The position numbers and the translations under genes were made by a program. Below the pieces are notes generated by a model that saw only the letters and a program-made list of their open reading frames with translations, made no database searches and was not told the DNA's origin. Below are positions 1 to 5,596 of a DNA stretch of 7,283 nucleotides, in pieces; the first letter of the stretch is position 1, and every line of letters starts with the position of its first letter. Source of the stretch: an uncultured Clostridium sp. (lineage in GTDB: Bacteria; Bacillota; Clostridia; TANB77; CAG-508); the NCBI GenBank assembly GCA_946497585.1, contig CAMMLF010000081.1:1-7283 (forward strand). The letters run 5' to 3'.

Positions 1-63
1 AATACAAAATTAAAGCTAGTAACAAACGATATTGATTATTCGGATATTGATGATTTGGATTGA
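1..63 (+). CDS. 3' end of an unidentified gene (partial)
   Basis: Frame 1 is open from the window edge and ends at TGA (61-63). The 20 visible residues end in the acidic stretch DYSDIDDLD. The stop overlaps the next ORF, whose first possible start is TTG at 60. The piece is too short to identify. The following ORF looks like a C-terminal tail and has no ribosome binding site, so these residues may be the preceding part of the same protein, separated by a frameshift near 54-62. Translational coupling of two genes is the other possibility. Confidence 0.4.
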   Translation, partial: NTKLKLVTNDIDYSDIDDLD

Positions 64-458
64 CTGAAGAAGCAATGTTAAAAGAAATAAAAAACATCAA
101 AATAACTACACAACAAATAGATTACATAGTTTCATACATAAATGAAAGAATAGCAAGAAAACAAGGTAAGAAAGTAGCAAAACTAATGATAAAAAGTATA
201 GAAAAATTAGAATATAAGGAGGGAAAAAATATGTTAGAAGCATTTGTAGACAGATTTTTAGATATGGCAGATGAAAAAGAGAAAAAAGGGGAAAAACGTG
301 GAGAGAAACGTGGAGAGAAACGTGGTATTTCAGAAGGTATAAGTCAAGTTGCAGTTAATATGCTAAAACAAAAATATAAAAAAGAAGAAATAAAAAAATG
401 CACGGGTCTAAGTGATGAAAGAATAAAAGAATTAGAAAAAACATTGCAAAGTGCGTAA
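60..458 (+). CDS. Rpn/PD-(D/E)XK transposase-like C-terminal tail, possibly a frameshifted remnant
   Basis: This is a 132-residue ORF from TTG 60 (the first ATG is at 75). Neither start has a convincing Shine-Dalgarno. What I see: a charged helical N-terminal part (1-75), a linker of three GEKR units at about 77-88, then an ISEGISQVAVNMLK stretch and a short C-terminal helix-turn-like segment (KKEEIKKCTGLSDERIKEL). Known of the family: Rpn-type recombination-promoting nucleases/putative transposases often end in a G/E/K-rich linker followed by a 'VAxNMLKxxxxxxxIxxxTGLSxxxIxxL' tail. The nuclease core itself (D...ExK) is not in this ORF. I infer a C-terminal fragment of such a protein, with its N-terminal part upstream in frame 1 beyond the window. 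It could instead be an unrelated small helical protein. The family call is moderate and the broken-gene reading tentative. Confidence 0.5.
   Translation: MTEEAMLKEIKNIKITTQQIDYIVSYINERIARKQGKKVAKLMIKSIEKLEYKEGKNMLEAFVDRFLDMADEKEKKGEKRGEKRGEKRGISEGISQVAVNMLKQKYKKEEIKKCTGLSDERIKELEKTLQSA
288..323 (+). repeat. 12-bp in-frame tandem repeat, three copies
   Basis: Units at 288-299, 300-311 and 312-323 follow the pattern GG(g/a)GA(a/g)AAACGT, each coding GEKR. The last two copies are identical and the first differs at two third-codon positions. The unit is a multiple of three, so copy number could change without breaking the frame. It lies in the hydrophilic linker between the two helical parts of the ORF. 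Confidence 0.85.
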
Positions 459-474
459 ATAAAAATAGTTTTTA

Positions 475-483
475 TGGTATAAT
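475..483 (+). promoter_or_regulatory. Possible extended -10 promoter
   Basis: TGG followed by a perfect TATAAT (478-483) forms an extended -10 element. No good -35 lies 16-18 bp upstream (455-460 reads GTAAAT). Transcription from here would begin near 490, just ahead of the AAGGAG at 495-500 of the small membrane-protein frame. Confidence 0.4.
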
Positions 484-789
484 GGAAAAGAAAAAAGGAG
501 TAAAAAACAAAAGCTAATAATTTTAATTTCCATAATAACAATAATAGTTATTATAGGAATAATAATAGGAGCTAATATCATTAGAACGAATATCGCAAAT
601 GAAAATTACAATTCATCAAATGGAAGCTCAAATAATGGCAATTTGCTACCTGAATACATAAAAAAGGGTATTACATTGGGAGGAGTTACAGGAACACTAG
701 AAAGCTTAGATACATCAGATGCTACAGCCACACCAGCAGATATAGCTTATGGAAAAACAGCATATGTACGTCTAGCTACAACATTCTAA
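482..789 (+). pseudogene. Small one-pass membrane protein lacking a start codon
   Basis: Frame 1 is open from 469 to TAA at 787-789 and reads as a real protein. It has a short basic N-terminus (KKQK), a hydrophobic helix of about 20 residues rich in I and L (514-573), a polar N/S-rich linker, then PEYIKKGITLGGVTGTLESL and DTSDATATPADIAYGKTAYV. From memory, 'DATATxxDIxxGKTAYVxG' tails recur in small secreted or membrane-anchored, pilin-like proteins of gut Firmicutes. No ATG, GTG or TTG exists in this frame before the helix; the first is a TTG well past it. AAGGAG sits at 495-500, and the place where a start is expected reads TAAAAAACAAAAG. The only nearby ATG (482) is in another frame, giving MEKKKGVKNKS then a stop; a one-base shift would join it to the helix. 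Either the start codon was lost, a frameshift occurred, or ATA/ATT is used. Confidence 0.55.
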
Positions 790-852
790 AATAAATATTT
801 TAAGCAGAAAAACAGTAGTAAATAGTATTAATAAAATATGAATAATCATACA

Positions 853-882
853 AAAAGCAGAGAAAAGATAATCTCTGCTTTT
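853..882 (+). terminator. Intrinsic terminator, A/U-flanked hairpin
   Basis: An 11-bp perfect stem AAAAGCAGAGA (853-863) pairs with TCTCTGCTTTT (872-882) around an 8-nt loop. The right arm ends in TTTT followed by TTGTAGTTTC, and an A-rich flank on the left would also serve the minus strand. It lies about 60 nt after the stop of the small membrane-protein frame. Confidence 0.8.
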
Positions 883-956
883 GTAGTTTCTAATAATCAG
901 GTTAAATTATCAAATTTAGGGTGTTTAGATTTTTAATCTATAAAATTTTAATTTTC

Positions 957-985
957 TTGAAAAATAAAATCTATTAGTATATAAT
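957..985 (+). promoter_or_regulatory. Near-consensus sigma-A promoter for the hydrolase
   Basis: TTGAAA (957-962), a 17-bp spacer and a perfect TATAAT (980-985). The predicted transcript starts near 992, giving a leader of about 56 nt before ATG 1048. This is the best-matching promoter in the window. The upstream terminator (853-882) makes the hydrolase an independent unit. Confidence 0.75.
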
Positions 986-1047
986 TTCTAAAAACAAGGC
1001 AACAATATAAATAACAAATTCATAGAATGAATAGGGAAGGAAATTTT

Positions 1048-1947
1048 ATGCAGATAGAAAAAGTTTATTTCAATTCAGTAGACAATTTAAATTTAATAGG
1101 ATTATTACACACACCTAAAAAGAAAACAGATACAGTAGTTATTTCAATTCATGGTATCACGAGTAATTGTCTTAAAAGGCGAGATGACATTTTAGCACAA
1201 AAATTTACAGAACTAGGAATAGCATATTTTTGCTTTAATAATAGAGGGCATGAAATCATAAGTAGCTATGGTAGAATAGAAGATAATGATATGCACTTTT
1301 ATGGTTCAGGTGCAGAGAGCATTTATGATTCTTATTATGATATTAAAGGTGCAATGTTAGAAATGCAAAAGAGAGGATATAGTAAAATTATTCTCCAAGG
1401 TCATAGTATGGGTTGTACAAAAACAGTGTATACTTATAACGAATTTTTAAATAATAATGAAACTACGATGCTTGATGCAATAACAGGAATTATTTTACTT
1501 TCAATGGTAGATATACCAACAGCTTTAAAGCAAGTTTTAGGCAAAGATTATAAAAAAATTATTCCATACTTTGAATTGCTTAAAAAGAGAGGAAAAGGAG
1601 ATAGACTTGTTGTGTTAGATGCATCTACTCCACCAGTAAGGCCCAATACTATATTAGAATATGCTGAAAATAACAAAAAAATAGACTTTGCAAAGTTTGG
1701 AGATAATAGAACTACTTTCAAAGAATTAAATAATATAAAAGTGCCACTATTTATGAGATGGGGAAATGTAAATGAACTTATTTTTCAAGGTGCAGACGAA
1801 TTAGTTCAGCATCTTAACGAGAAAATAAAAAATGAAAATAAAGACATTTCATATATAGCAGGTGCAAATCATAATTATACTGGAAAAGAAGAAGAACTTG
1901 GAAAGCAAATTCTGAACTTTATAAGAAAAAATAAATTACAATCTTAA
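1048..1947 (+). CDS. Alpha/beta hydrolase (DUF1749-like serine esterase/lipase fold)
   Basis: A 299-residue cytoplasmic protein with no signal peptide. Start choice: ATG 1048 is preceded by GGAAGGAA at proper distance; an in-frame ATG at 1027 has no such site and would lie across the Shine-Dalgarno. The fold is visible in order: strand VVISI then HGITSN (35-40, oxyanion region); NNRGHE (64-69); the nucleophile elbow GHSMG with Ser120; a strand IILLSMVDIP; VPLFMRWG (232-239) before the acid loop; and the catalytic His in GANHNY (His275). At the acid position the loop reads GNVNE, so Glu243 rather than Asp is the visible candidate. Such RGHE/GHSMG proteins resemble bacterial relatives of DUF1749 esterases; the substrate is unknown. 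It is transcribed alone from the promoter at 957-985, with no clear terminator of its own. Fold assignment is secure; the subfamily is a guess. Confidence 0.88.
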   Translation: MQIEKVYFNSVDNLNLIGLLHTPKKKTDTVVISIHGITSNCLKRRDDILAQKFTELGIAYFCFNNRGHEIISSYGRIEDNDMHFYGSGAESIYDSYYDIKGAMLEMQKRGYSKIILQGHSMGCTKTVYTYNEFLNNNETTMLDAITGIILLSMVDIPTALKQVLGKDYKKIIPYFELLKKRGKGDRLVVLDASTPPVRPNTILEYAENNKKIDFAKFGDNRTTFKELNNIKVPLFMRWGNVNELIFQGADELVQHLNEKIKNENKDISYIAGANHNYTGKEEELGKQILNFIRKNKLQS

Positions 1948-2140
1948 AAATTGCTTATAATATGTTGTTTGAATTTGAAATATGTATAATCAAGTCTTTA
2001 TTATTTTAAAAAGTAAAGCAAGAAATTAATAATTTATCAAATAAAGTTAAATAAACGGATTAAACCAAAGAAAGGATTTTTTAGTTTGAAAGAAATTACT
2101 TTCATAACTATGTGTGCCTTGGAAAGGAATGGGATTTATT
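1948..2140 (+). other. Intergenic leader region before the transketolase pair
   Basis: This A/T-rich gap of 193 bases holds no gene I can support. TATAAT occurs at 1956-1961 and 1985-1990, but neither has a credible -35, so the transketolase promoter is not defined. A short hairpin TGAAAG/CTTTCA with a 6-nt loop (about 2088-2105) is too weak to call regulatory. No obvious intrinsic terminator follows the hydrolase, so some read-through into the transketolase genes is possible. Confidence 0.4.
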
Positions 2141-3019
2141 ATGAAAATTACAAAAATTGAAGCACTAGAGAAAATAGCAAACAGAATAAGAATGGATATT
2201 ATAACAGAAGTTTATTATGCAAAATCAGGTCATCCTGGGGGCTCCTTATCTATTGCAGATATTATGGCTGTTTTGTATTTTAATGAAATGAATATTAGTG
2301 AAGATGATCCAAATAATGAGTCTAGAGATAGATTAGTTTTATCTAAAGGCCATGCCTCAGCAGCACTTTATGCGACACTCGCAGAAAAGGGCTATTTTTC
2401 AAAAGAGGATTTATTGACTTTTAGAAATATAAATAGCAATTTACAAGGTCATCCAGATATGACTAAAGTTAAAGGTGTGGATATGACAACGGGTTCACTT
2501 GGACAAGGTTTGTCTATTGCAAATGGCATGGCGTTGGCTTCAAAAATGGATTCAATGGGATATAGAGTGTATTGCATTTTAGGAGATGGCGAATTAGATG
2601 AAGGACAAGTTTGGGAAGCTGCTATGACTTCATCTAAATACAAGTTGGATAATTTGTGTGCTATTGTTGATTGTAACGGACTTCAACTTACTGGAAGTAC
2701 AGATGAAATTAAAGGGCTAAATGTAGAAGATATTGAGCAAAAATTTAGAAGTTTTGGATTTAATACAATAACTATAAATGGCAATGACATATTTTCTATA
2801 TTAAATGCCTTTGGAGTAGCTGATATGACAAAAGACAAGCCATCAGTAATTCTTGCAAAAACGGTTAAAGGCAAAGGAATATCTTTTATGGAGAAGGATG
2901 TAAATTGGCACGGAAAGGCACCGAATGATGAAGAATATCAAAAGGCAATTGATGAACTTGTAGAACGAGAAAAAGAAATTGATAGTAAAATGGTAAGTGA
3001 AGCAAAGGAAAATAAATAA
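2141..3019 (+). CDS. Transketolase, N-terminal (TPP-binding) subunit
   Basis: This 292-residue subunit carries the thiamine diphosphate/Mg-binding half of a split transketolase, which moves two-carbon ketol units between sugar phosphates in the cytosolic pentose phosphate pathway. Motifs seen: SGHPGG (29-34), SKGHAS (68-73), QGHP (102-105), TGSLGQG (117-123), and the TPP motif from GDGELDEGQ (148-156) to Asn179 in VDCN. His31, His71 and His104 match the usual active-site histidines. The C-terminus is hydrophilic and acidic/basic. ATG 2141 is preferred: AAGGAA lies 11 nt upstream and GGGA 6 nt upstream, and the protein then begins MKITKIEALEKIANRIR as family members do. GTG 2114 and ATG 2129 are in frame but poorly spaced. 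The partner subunit is 72 nt downstream. Full-length transketolases carry both halves in about 650 residues; the split form is common in Clostridia and archaea. Confidence 0.95.
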   Translation: MKITKIEALEKIANRIRMDIITEVYYAKSGHPGGSLSIADIMAVLYFNEMNISEDDPNNESRDRLVLSKGHASAALYATLAEKGYFSKEDLLTFRNINSNLQGHPDMTKVKGVDMTTGSLGQGLSIANGMALASKMDSMGYRVYCILGDGELDEGQVWEAAMTSSKYKLDNLCAIVDCNGLQLTGSTDEIKGLNVEDIEQKFRSFGFNTITINGNDIFSILNAFGVADMTKDKPSVILAKTVKGKGISFMEKDVNWHGKAPNDEEYQKAIDELVEREKEIDSKMVSEAKENK

Positions 3020-3091
3020 CAAGAATAAATATACTAAATTAAGAAAAAATTATAAAAAATAAATCTTTAAAAAAGATAGAAAGAGGAAACT

Positions 3092-4012
3092 ATGGAAAAA
3101 CAAGCAACAAGAGAAAGTTTTGGAAGAGCTTTAGAAGAGCTTGGAATGGAAAATAAAAAAGTAGTTGTTTTAGATGCAGACCTATATAATTCAACTAAAA
3201 CAGAGTACTTTAAAGAAAAATATCCAGATAGGTTTATAAATGTTGGAATTGCAGAAGCGGATATGATTGGAACAGCGGCAGGTTTATCCACTTGTGGAAA
3301 AATACCTTATGCAAGTACATTTGCAGCTTTTGCCACTGGTAGAGTTTATGACCAAATAAGAACTAGCATTGCGTATCCAAAATTAAATGTTAAAATTTGT
3401 GCAACTCATGCAGGCATTACTGTAGGAGAAGATGGTGCAACGCACCAAATGCTAGAAGACATTAATTTGATGAGAGGTTTACCTAATATGGTTGTAATGT
3501 CCACATCGGACGATATAGAAACAAAATGGGCTGTTAAGGAAATAGCAAAATATAATGGACCTGTATATTTAAGACTTTCAAGATATAAAGTCCCAAGAAT
3601 TTATGATGAAAAAACAAAGTTTGAAATAGGTAAAGGAATTCAAATAGGTAATGGAACAGATGCTACTATTTTTGCTACAGGAGTCACAGTGTCAGAGGCT
3701 ATAGAGGCACAAAAAATATTAAAAGAAAAAGGCGTAGATGTAAGAGTGGTAGATATTCATACAATTAAGCCTATAGATAAAAAATTGATTATTAAATGTG
3801 CAAAAGAAACTAAAAAACTAATTTCAGTAGAAGACCATAGTGTTATAGGAGGACTTGGAACAGCCATAAGTGAAGTTTTAACAGATAATTATCCAAAAAA
3901 ATTAGTTAGAATGGGAATAGATGATACATTTGGAAGGTCAGGAAGAGCAGAAGATTTGATGAAATATTATGGCATAGATAAAAACGCAATTGTAGAAGAA
4001 TTGATAGATTAA
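3092..4012 (+). CDS. Transketolase, C-terminal (pyrimidine-binding) subunit
   Basis: This 306-residue partner of the upstream gene completes the enzyme. It carries the pyrimidine-binding domain (about 1-165) and the transketolase C-terminal domain (about 185-306). Visible residues: the catalytic Glu55 in NVGIAEADM, which activates the TPP aminopyrimidine; the aromatic/dimer segment TFAAFATGRVYDQIR (76-90); and GEDGATHQ (112-119) with His118. The later DATIFATG and ISVEDHSVIGGLG stretches are typical of the C domain. AGAGGAAACT before ATG 3092 gives a clear ribosome binding site. The 72-nt gap shows no terminator, so both subunits are probably on one transcript and assemble as a heterotetramer, as inferred from the family. 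DXP synthase shares this fold, but the two-gene arrangement and motifs fit the transketolase family better; sugar specificity cannot be read from sequence. Confidence 0.95.
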   Translation: MEKQATRESFGRALEELGMENKKVVVLDADLYNSTKTEYFKEKYPDRFINVGIAEADMIGTAAGLSTCGKIPYASTFAAFATGRVYDQIRTSIAYPKLNVKICATHAGITVGEDGATHQMLEDINLMRGLPNMVVMSTSDDIETKWAVKEIAKYNGPVYLRLSRYKVPRIYDEKTKFEIGKGIQIGNGTDATIFATGVTVSEAIEAQKILKEKGVDVRVVDIHTIKPIDKKLIIKCAKETKKLISVEDHSVIGGLGTAISEVLTDNYPKKLVRMGIDDTFGRSGRAEDLMKYYGIDKNAIVEELID

Positions 4013-4103
4013 TAATTTCTATAAAGGAAAGTTAAATTGTTGCATACTACAAGCTTGGCTCGAGATGACTAAAACAAGTCAAAAAAATATAAAATTAAGA
4101 AAA

Positions 4104-4127
4104 CGCCGGGGTGAAGAAACCCCGGCG
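4104..4127 (-). terminator. GC-rich intrinsic terminator of the minus-strand membrane gene
   Basis: A 9-bp stem CGCCGGGGT/ACCCCGGCG (4104-4112 with 4119-4127) encloses a 6-nt GAAGAA loop. Read on the minus strand it starts 20 nt after the stop codon and runs into a U-rich tract (complement of 4081-4103), as an intrinsic terminator should. On the plus strand the following bases (CAAAAGATTTAG) are a poor tail, so it probably only partly serves the transketolase transcript coming the other way. Eight of nine pairs are G-C, striking in such A/T-rich DNA. Confidence 0.85.
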
Positions 4128-4146
4128 CAAAAGATTTAGTATGGCA

Positions 4147-4932
4147 TTATATTATGCCAATCAAGTACAGAATCAATAATACAATAAGTATTACTGAGAT
4201 GACTGCTGGTATTGGATTGCTAAAAGACACTAGCAAAAGCCAATATGTTAAAAAGTTTGCTAACATAAACATTAGGAATGCTAGTGGAGCCTTTGCCTTA
4301 ATGCACCTTATTATTTCTTCGGTAATGAGGACAATTTCAATTGCAACCCACGGACCAAAGAAAAGAGTTGCCACTACTGCTACTATACAGTAAACAATTG
4401 ACGATTTCGTTGTTATATTGAGCAAAGGTATCATCAAAAGCAGTAAAATGGCAGTGACAAGAAAGTTAAAACTCCAACTAAGGTTGGGCATTGTTAATGC
4501 TCCAACTATTCCAATAATGGAAAACACCATCTGCTTCCAATTCTTGCTGAAAATAGACTTTATAATAGTTATAATGAGCAAGAAAAAAGCAACTGGAATG
4601 CCAAGTGAAATCAGGTAAACATTTTGAGTAGCACAGGGGATAATAATAAGCCCAAGTGCAACTACAAGCATTGTACTGACTTTGAAAATTTTGCTTACAA
4701 GGTATCCGACAGAAAAGCTTACTATAATGCCTAGCAACAGATTGTCAGAGTATACAGCCCGCTCGAAAATGTGCGAAACAATAAGTAAAACAGCTGGCGG
4801 ATAAAGTTCAGCAGGAATATTGTTTTTCTTAGCAAAAAAGTAGATAATCAAACCTACAAAACACAGTGCTAACAGCGCAATCTGCAACAGCTGTGGCAAA
4901 AAGCCAAAGTTGTAAAATAACCGGTTAAACAT
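4147..4932 (-). CDS. Polytopic membrane protein of unknown function
   Basis: I do not recognise this 261-residue protein. It is almost entirely hydrophobic, with about 8-10 predicted membrane helices (roughly 13-33, 46-60, 64-83, 86-102, 104-124, 134-150, 154-171, 178-200, 216-236, 238-260). Short basic loops (AKKNN at 34-38, KNWKQ at 130-134, RCIKAKA at 209-215) suggest cytoplasmic turns. Few charged residues lie in the helices; acidic candidates include E42, E57, D63, E199 and E205-E206. The start is ATG 4932 (minus strand), preceded by a perfect AAGGAGG with a 7-nt gap; the longer frame from TTG 4971 has no such site. It has its own promoter (5073-5101) and terminator (4104-4127) and no co-transcribed partner. 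Codon use differs: 14 of the first 24 codons end in G or C (CTG, CAG, CGG, GCG) against 3 of 24 in the transketolase C subunit. Transfer is an inference. Confidence 0.8.
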   Translation of the reverse strand: MFNRLFYNFGFLPQLLQIALLALCFVGLIIYFFAKKNNIPAELYPPAVLLIVSHIFERAVYSDNLLLGIIVSFSVGYLVSKIFKVSTMLVVALGLIIIPCATQNVYLISLGIPVAFFLLIITIIKSIFSKNWKQMVFSIIGIVGALTMPNLSWSFNFLVTAILLLLMIPLLNITTKSSIVYCIVAVVATLFFGPWVAIEIVLITEEIIRCIKAKAPLAFLMFMLANFLTYWLLLVSFSNPIPAVISVILIVLLILYLIGII

Positions 4933-5072
4933 GTTGATTCCTCCTTTATTCACTTTGCAAACTATTTTCAATGAAATAAATTTAATGTCTAAGATACTTT
5001 ACCTTCTTAATATTTACTTTTTAAAGAACAATATGCCATAAAATCTTTTTGCCTATTAGTGTACATAATTAC

Positions 5073-5101
5073 ATTATACAATGTTTTAGGTAAAAAAGCA
5101 A
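5073..5101 (-). promoter_or_regulatory. Promoter of the minus-strand membrane gene
   Basis: Read on the minus strand: TTGCTT (5101-5096), a 17-bp spacer and a perfect TATAAT (5078-5073). Transcription would start near 5066, leaving a leader of about 130 nt before ATG 4932. An A7 tract (5104-5110; T7 on the minus strand) sits immediately upstream of the -35. I could not find a recognisable riboswitch or a strong hairpin in the leader. Confidence 0.6.
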
Positions 5102-5135
5102 ATAAAAAAATAAGGTGAATTGAAATAAAAAATAA

Positions 5136-5165
5136 TAATAAAAATTAATAAAAATTAATAAAAAT
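5136..5165 (+). repeat. Three perfect 10-bp repeats, phased A5 tracts upstream of a promoter
   Basis: TAATAAAAAT is repeated exactly three times (5136-5145, 5146-5155, 5156-5165). This places A5 tracts at 5140-5144, 5150-5154 and 5160-5164, one helical turn apart, with a further A6 at 5127-5132. The array ends two bases before the -35 of the DUF1292 promoter. A-tracts phased at about 10 bp are known to bend DNA, and A/T tracts in this position act as UP elements; either role here is inferred. Confidence 0.7.
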
Positions 5166-5167
5166 AC

Positions 5168-5196
5168 TTGCTAAAAGGAATTTTTTAGTATATCAT
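5168..5196 (+). promoter_or_regulatory. Promoter of the DUF1292/membrane-protein pair
   Basis: TTGCTA (5168-5173), a 17-bp spacer and TATCAT (5191-5196), with a start near 5203 and a leader of about 45 nt. A CTAAAA/TTTTAG inverted repeat (5171-5176 with 5183-5188) lies between the two hexamers. The repeat array at 5136-5165 lies directly upstream. It is divergent from the promoter at 5073-5101. Confidence 0.5.
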
Positions 5197-5247
5197 ATAA
5201 CAAAGTGTAAATAATAACACATAAGAATATTTGAAAGGAGAAAAATA

Positions 5248-5550
5248 ATGGACGAAAATAATGAAGAATTGGATAATATTGTAACTCTTAAGGATGAAGA
5301 CGGAAACGACGTTAAATTCGAATTTCTAGATTTAATAGACTATGAAGGAGAAGAATATGTTGTATTACTTCCAGCAGAAGAGGCAGAAGATTCTGAACCA
5401 GATGAGGTAGTTATACTTCAACTTGAAAAGAGTGATGATGAAAACGCTGAAGAAGAAACATATGTAAGCGTTGATGATGAAAGCATATTAAATGCAGTAT
5501 TTGAAATATTCAAAGAAAAATTTAAAGATGAATTTAACTTTGTAGACTAA
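5248..5550 (+). CDS. DUF1292 family protein (YrzB/UPF0473-like)
   Basis: A 100-residue, very acidic, soluble protein. The family signature is clear: IVTLKDEDGNDVKFEFLDLIDYEGEEYVVLLP (11-42) followed by an acidic spacer, then EVVILQLEK (54-62), and a C-terminal helix FEIFKEKFKDEF. This alternation of beta strands and the 'YVVLLP...EVVILxLE' pair is typical of DUF1292, a small Firmicutes family whose function is unknown. In many Firmicutes it lies near the holliday-junction resolvase gene (ruvX/yrrK), but that context is absent here. Length is within or slightly above the usual range. ATG 5248 has AAAGGAG seven bases upstream. The next gene begins 46 nt downstream with no terminator between, so the two are probably co-transcribed. 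Confidence 0.9.
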   Translation: MDENNEELDNIVTLKDEDGNDVKFEFLDLIDYEGEEYVVLLPAEEAEDSEPDEVVILQLEKSDDENAEEETYVSVDDESILNAVFEIFKEKFKDEFNFVD

Positions 5551-5596
5551 TTAGGTTTTTCAGAAATTTATTCCTTCAGAAAGGGAGAATTTAAAA

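Noticed and set aside
344..541. Minus-strand 65-residue ORF
   Set aside because: It overlaps the plus-strand Rpn-like tail and the membrane-helix frame, has no ribosome binding site and is low-complexity; a shadow of A-rich coding DNA.
2071..2085. AAAGGATTTTTTAGT resembling AAAGGAATTTTTTAGT at 5174-5189, a possible shared regulatory motif
   Set aside because: The two differ by an indel, sit in different positions relative to their genes, and are low-complexity.
2110..2160. Short ORF MCALERNGIYYENYKN overlapping the transketolase start, a possible leader peptide
   Set aside because: No ribosome binding site and no regulatory codons or attenuator hairpin.
4051..4064. AAGCTT and CTCGAG close together, resembling a cloning linker
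   Set aside because: Two six-base sites only, with no other vector sequence around; chance is a sufficient explanation.
4066..4081. TGACT/AGTCA hairpin after the transketolase genes as their terminator
   Set aside because: A 5-bp stem followed by A residues on the plus strand; not a credible intrinsic terminator.
4142..4159. TGGCAT/ATGCCA inverted repeat over the stop of the membrane gene
   Set aside because: Only 6 bp in A/T-rich DNA, and the strong hairpin next to it already explains termination.
4154..4618. Plus-strand ORFs of 79 and 66 residues opposite the membrane gene
   Set aside because: They are antisense to a gene with an ideal Shine-Dalgarno, promoter and terminator, and their translations show no protein-like features.
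4147..4932. The minus-strand gene as a GC-content island
   Set aside because: Hand counts of single 60-base lines ranged from 30 to 45 percent in it, overlapping the conserved transketolase genes (40 to 45 percent); only codon choice differs.
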